Below the pieces are notes generated by a model. The model was not told the DNA's origin. It searched no databases and saw only the letters and a list, made by a program, of their open reading frames with translations. DNA of 35,595 nucleotides. Origin: Tubiluchus corallicola. Its lineage: Eukaryota; Priapulida; Priapulimorpha; Priapulimorphida; Tubiluchidae. Where the stretch lies: contig JAQGDQ010001541.1 in assembly GCA_030141605.1 (NCBI GenBank), positions 1 through 35,595 on the forward strand. Direction: 5' to 3'. Made by a program: the position numbers and the translations under genes. Positions 31,411 to 35,595 of the stretch are shown here, piece after piece (position 1 is the first letter of the stretch; every line of letters begins with the position of its first letter).

Positions 31411-32227
31411 ATGGGGATTAGTCTTAAGTTTTAGTCTTAGTCTTAGTTTTAGTCTTAAGGGCAGAAGTGGCAGGGCGAATGATGGGGATTAGTCTTAAGT
31501 TTTAGTCTTATTCTTAGTCTTAGTGTTAAGGGCAGAAGTTGCAGGGCAAATAAAGAGATTGCACAATCATATCAAAGTTTTAGTCTTAATCTATCCTAGT
31601 CTTAGTCTTAAGGGCAGAAGTGGCAGGGCAAATAAAGAGATTGCACCATCATATCAAAGTTTTAGTCTTAATCTATCTTAGTCTTAGTGTTAAGGGCAGA
31701 AGTGGCAGGGCAAATAAAGAGATTGCACCATCATATCAAAGTTTTAGTCTTAATCTATCCTAGTCTTAGTCTTTAGGGCAGAAGTGGCAGGGCAAATAAA
31801 GAGATTGCACCGTCATATCAAAGTTTTAGTCTTAATCTATCCTAGTCTTAGTCTTAAGGGCAGAAGTGGCATGGCAAATAAAGAGATTGCACCATCATAT
31901 CAAAGTTTTAGTCTTAATCTATCTTAGTCTTAGGGTTAAGGGCAGAAGTGGCAGGGCAAATAAAGAGATTGCACCATCATATCAAAGTTTTAGTCTTAAT
32001 CTATCCTAGTCTTAGTCTTAAGGGCAGAAGTGGCAGGGCAAATAAAGAGATTGCACCATCATATCAAAGTTTTAGTCTTAATCTATCCTAGTCTTAGTCT
32101 TAAGGGCAGAAGTGGCAGGGCAAATAAAGAGATTGCACCGTCATATCAAAGTTTTAGTCTTAATCTATCTTAGTCTTAAGGGCAGAAGTGGCAGGGCAAA
32201 TAAAGAGATTCCACCATCATATCAAAG
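31411..32227. repeat. 82-bp minisatellite abutting a 3' splice site
   Basis: About nine to ten units of 82 bp: AGGGCAGAAGTGGCAGGGCA, AATAAAGAGATTGCACCATC, ATATCAAAGTTTTAGTCTTA, ATCTATCCTAGTCTTAGTCT. The first two units next to the exon are shorter and differ (GGGGATTAGTCTTAAGTTTT). On the minus strand the array lies in the intron and ends about 19 bases from the terminal exon, so it supplies the branch-point region (GACTAAT, 31423-31417). Confidence 0.94.
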
Positions 32228-32770
32228 TAACGAGGTGTCGTTACAAATGGCTGCGTACTTTTAAAATGTCGAACCTTTTATCAAGGTTTAAAGGGAAACA
32301 TTTGGGAATCGTGTTGCTTCCATGAAGCCATTTAGAGCTGACAATGATGAAGCCATTTGAAGGTGACAATGATGAAGCCATTTGAAATTGATAAAAACAG
32401 CATAGAAATCACAGGTGCATGAAGTACACAGAAACGTGCTCACAATAAGTCACAATAACAAGCACAAAATTCTACTATTTCAATAATAACAAAGATAAAG
32501 AATGCATTTTGAAAAATTTTGTCTCTTATTCCGTAATTTCTATGAAGCCATTATTGAAAAAACTCCGAAAAGGATTCATATGTACAATAGCTATGCTTGA
32601 TGAGGAGTTGTTTTCCTGCTTCAGTAGCAGTAACAACAGCAGCAGTGGCGATGACGACGACGATAACAAAATGACAACAAGAACCAAAACAGCCATGACA
32701 AATACAACGACAAACAAGCCAAATGGTAAGCACAAAGACAAAAACAAAGACACGGACAAGAACATGGGCA
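32228..32770. other. Non-coding, CAA/GACA-rich to the right
   Basis: A short GATGAAGCCATTTGAA repeat occurs at about 32325-32390. From about 32620 the sequence becomes rich in AACAAC, GACGAC and AAGACAA words grading into the next array. The plus-strand open frame (32509-32892) is Asn/Lys/Thr/Asp low complexity and I do not call it a gene. Confidence 0.45.
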
Positions 32771-33193
32771 AGAACAAAGACAAGAACAACAACAACAACA
32801 ACATCATCATCATCATCAAAAGCGAAGAGGAAATCAAAGACAACAACAATGACAGTCATCAAATTCTTCTCCATAATAAGGCAGGCTTCTAACAACAACA
32901 ACAACAACAACAACAACATCAAAAGCGAAGAGGAAATCAAAGACAACAACAATGACAGTCATCAGTTCATTCTCCATAATAAGGCAGGCTTCTAACAACA
33001 ACAACAACAACAACATCATCAAAAGCGAAGAGGAAATCAAAGACAACAACAATGACAGTCATCAGTTTATTCTCCATAATAAGGCAGGCTTCTAACAACA
33101 ACAACAACAACAACATCATCAAAAGCGAAGAGGAAGTCAAAGACAACAACAATGACAGTCATCAGTTTATTCTCCATAATAAGGCAGGCTTCT

Positions 33194-33227
<34 letters not shown>

Positions 33228-34012
33228 TCAAAAGCGAAGAGGAAATCAAAGACAACAACAATGACAGTCATCAGTTTATTCTCCATAATAAGGCAGGCTT
33301 CTAACAACAACAACAACAACAACAACAACATCAAAAGCGAAGAGGAAATCAAAGCAACAACAATGACAGTCATCAGTTCATTCTCCATAATAAGGCAGGC
33401 TTCTAACAACAACAACAACAACAACAACATCAAAAGCGAAGAGGAAATCAAAGCAACAACAATGACAGTCATCAGTTTATTCTCCATAATAAGGCAGGCT
33501 TCTAACAACAACAACCACAACAACAACAACATCATCATCAAAAGCGAAGAGGAAATCAAAGGCAACAACAATGACAGTCACCAGTTTATTCTCCATAATA
33601 AGGCAGGCTTCTAACAACAACAACAACAACAACAACATCAAAAGCGAAGAGGAAATCAAAGACAACAACAATGACAGTCATCAGTTTATTCTCCATAATA
33701 AGGCAGGCTTCTAACAACAACAACAACAACAACAACATCAAAAGCGAAGAGGAAATCAAAGACAACAACAATGACAGTCATCAGTTTATTCTCCATAATA
33801 AGGCAGGCTTCTAACAACAACAACAACAACAACATCATCATCAAAAGGGAAGAGGAAATCAAAGACAACAATAATGACAATCATCTATTCTCTCTCCATA
33901 ATAAGGCAGGCTTCTAACAACAACAACAACAACAACATCATCAAAAGCGAAGAGGAAATCAAAGACAACAATAATGACAATCATCTATTCTCTCTCCACA
34001 ATAAGGCAGGCA
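32771..34012. repeat. ~100-bp minisatellite with (CAA)n
   Basis: About eleven to twelve units with AAAAGCGAAGAGGAAATCAA, AGACAACAACAATGACAGTC, ATCAGTTTATTCTCCATAAT and AAGGCAGGCTTCTAA, joined by a (CAA)n linker of variable length with optional ATCATC. Unit length varies from about 92 to 109 bp, mainly because the linker changes. Overlapping frames on both strands (Leu-rich, Val-rich, Asn-rich) are artefacts. Confidence 0.94.
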
Positions 34013-34483
34013 ACAACAAATATTATTACATCTTTTGAGATGGTTGCTAACTAGCACCATTCTCTAATTAACATTGATTACAGCTTTGCAGCAGAATAAC
34101 AGCTTACTGGCTGACAGAAGCTCATAATCAACAAAACCATAATACAGTAGCAAAGTTAATCAACATTCGTCACACGAACTGGCTTCATCCTGCCGCTGAT
34201 GACAAGCGAAATTACTAATAACAATTCTCAGTGTAAATGTCAGAGGTCTTCTTCCTTTAAATGACTGCATGACACGTGTCTAATAAGCTGCGCAATTAAA
34301 CATAATGAAGATAAATGGACGGGGAGAATGAAGGTGTCATAAAGACAGTTCTAGACGTGATTTAACTCAGAACTGTAATAAAAAACCTTGAAGTTGAATT
34401 TGTAAGAAAATTAACTTGAATTTGAAGTGGTAGGTAATAAAGTCACGAAAAAATCACGAATTAAAAGTCACAATTTTGGCTGG
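34013..34483. other. Non-coding spacer
   Basis: AT-rich, with no supported feature. CTGATGACAAGCGAAA (about 34196-34211) resembles a hammerhead core but lacks the needed stems. Confidence 0.45.
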
Positions 34484-35595
34484 GTGAATAGTTAGGATTA
34501 GGATTAGGGGATGAAGAGTTAGGATTAGGATTAGCGGATGGATAGTTAGGATTAGGATAAGAGGGTGAATAGTTAGGATTAGGATTAGGGGATGAATAGT
34601 TAGGATTAGGATTAGGGGATGAGTAGTTAGGATTAGGATTAGGGGAAGGATAGTTAAGATTAGGAATACGGGATGAATAGTTAGGATTAGGATTAGGGGA
34701 TGAATAGTTAGGATTAGGATTAGGGGATGGATAGTTAGGATTAGGATTAGGGGATGAATAGTTAGGATTAGGATTAGGGGATGACTTGTTAGGATTAAGA
34801 TTAGGGGATGACGAGTTAGGATTAGGGGATGGATAGTTAGGATTAGGATTAGGGGATGAGTAGTTAGGATTAGGAATAGGGGATGAATAGTTAGGATTAG
34901 GATTAGGGGACGGATAGTTAGGATTATGATAAGAGGATGAATAGTTAGGATTAGGAATAGGGGATGAATAGTTAGGATTAGGATTAGGAGATGAATAGTT
35001 AGGATTAGGATTAGGGGATGAATAGTTAGGATTAGGATTAGGGGATGAATAGTTAGGATTAGGATTAGAGGATGAATAGTTAGGATTAGGATTAGGGGAT
35101 GAATAGTTAGGATTAGGATTAGGGGATGAATAGTTAGGATTAGGATTAGGGGATGAATAGTTAGGATTAGGATTAGGGGATGAATAGTTAGGATTAGGAT
35201 TAGGGGATGAATAGTTAGGATTAGGATTAGGGGATGAGTAGTTAGGATTAGGATTAGGGGATGAATAGTTAGGATTAGGATTAGGGGATGAATAGTTAGG
35301 ATTAGGATTAGGGGATGAATAGTTAGGATTAGGATTAGGGGATGGATAGTTAGGATTAGGATTAGGAGATGGATAGTTAGGATTAGGATTAGGGGGTGAA
35401 TAGTTAGGATTAGGATTAGGGGATGAGTAGTTAGGATTAGGATTAGGGGATGAATAGTTAGGATTAGGATTAGGGGATGAATAGTTAGGATTAGGATTAG
35501 GGGATGAATAGTTAGGATTAGGATTAGGGGTTGAATAGTTAGGATTAGGATTAGGAGATGAATAGTTAGGATTAAGATTAGGGGATGAATAGTTA
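34484..35595. repeat. 27-bp telomere-like minisatellite, runs off the window
   Basis: About 41 units of GATGAATAGTTAGGATTAGG plus ATTAGGG, with GGATGG, GATGAG and GATAAG variants. Each unit contains TTAGGATTAGGATTAGGGG, a degenerate run of the animal telomere repeat TTAGGG. The left part has more variants and the right part is more uniform. The array is still going at the last base, so its full length is unknown. Confidence 0.96.

Noticed and set aside
32509-32892. 127-codon Asn/Lys/Asp-rich plus-strand frame
   Set aside because: Low-complexity sequence grading into the CAA array; opposite-strand frames are equally open; no splice or conservation evidence.
34190-34225. CTGATGACAAGCGAAA, hammerhead ribozyme-like core
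   Set aside because: Stem II would be almost absent, stem I cannot pair, and the required U-H cleavage site is missing.

Overview
This looks like a piece of an animal (metazoan) nuclear genome, most likely a marine invertebrate. It is AT-rich and almost free of coding sequence. The few believable coding pieces are short exons with GT-AG splice sites, separated by introns of several kb. The rest is simple repeats, minisatellites, short inverted-repeat DNA transposons and a non-LTR retrotransposon tail. There are no bacterial-type genes or operons. I cannot name the species.

Two genes are partly visible and they converge. On the plus strand, a gene of unknown identity has exons at 16086-16233, 21686-21824 and 25502-25873 (terminal, stop TAA). 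A possible 25-nt micro-exon lies further upstream at 9362-9386. All junction phases agree (phase 1, phase 2, phase 0). On the minus strand, one large terminal exon (31392 down to 30618) encodes a polar, Ser/Arg-rich, probably disordered C-terminal tail. About 4.7 kb of repeat-bearing DNA separates the two 3' ends.

Nearly half of the window (about 16-17 kb by adding the arrays) is tandem repeat, in more than twenty families. In order: two CT-rich tracts (374-1800); a 34-bp hairpin minisatellite (2085-2943); a 24-bp minisatellite present at two loci (3345-3860 and 6675-7190); an ACTGG satellite (4353-5430); a 50-bp array (5441-6240); a 92-bp array (7925-8535); a 17-bp array (9854-11002); a CATT tract; a 105-bp array (11979-12945); an ordered TAA/TAGTAA/CAGTAA/CAGCAA tract (13548-13834); a 27-bp GC-rich array (13909-14100); a 15-bp array; CAT-rich compound repeats (14755-15500); a 149-bp triplicate; a 3.2-kb 35-bp array (18464-21640); a 122-bp triplicate; an 80-bp array (27951-28670); an 82-bp array (31411-32227); a CAA-rich ~100-bp array (32771-34012); and a telomere-like 27-bp array running off the right edge.

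Interspersed elements include a MITE family with four copies (3247, 8813, 26120 and inverted at 29890), a 653-bp element with 21-bp terminal inverted repeats and a TTA target duplication (17303-17955), and a non-LTR retrotransposon 3' end (15660-15978).

The most interesting points are: a 104-bp tandem duplication that copied the 3' splice site of the terminal exon, so use of the upstream copy would truncate the protein; a 3.2-kb intronic array whose commonest unit form carries a DR1-like nuclear-receptor half-site pair; independent DR1-like motifs in the MITE family and in another dispersed element; and the phase-compatible micro-exon. I found no self-contained new molecular system, and most long open frames here are translations of repeats.
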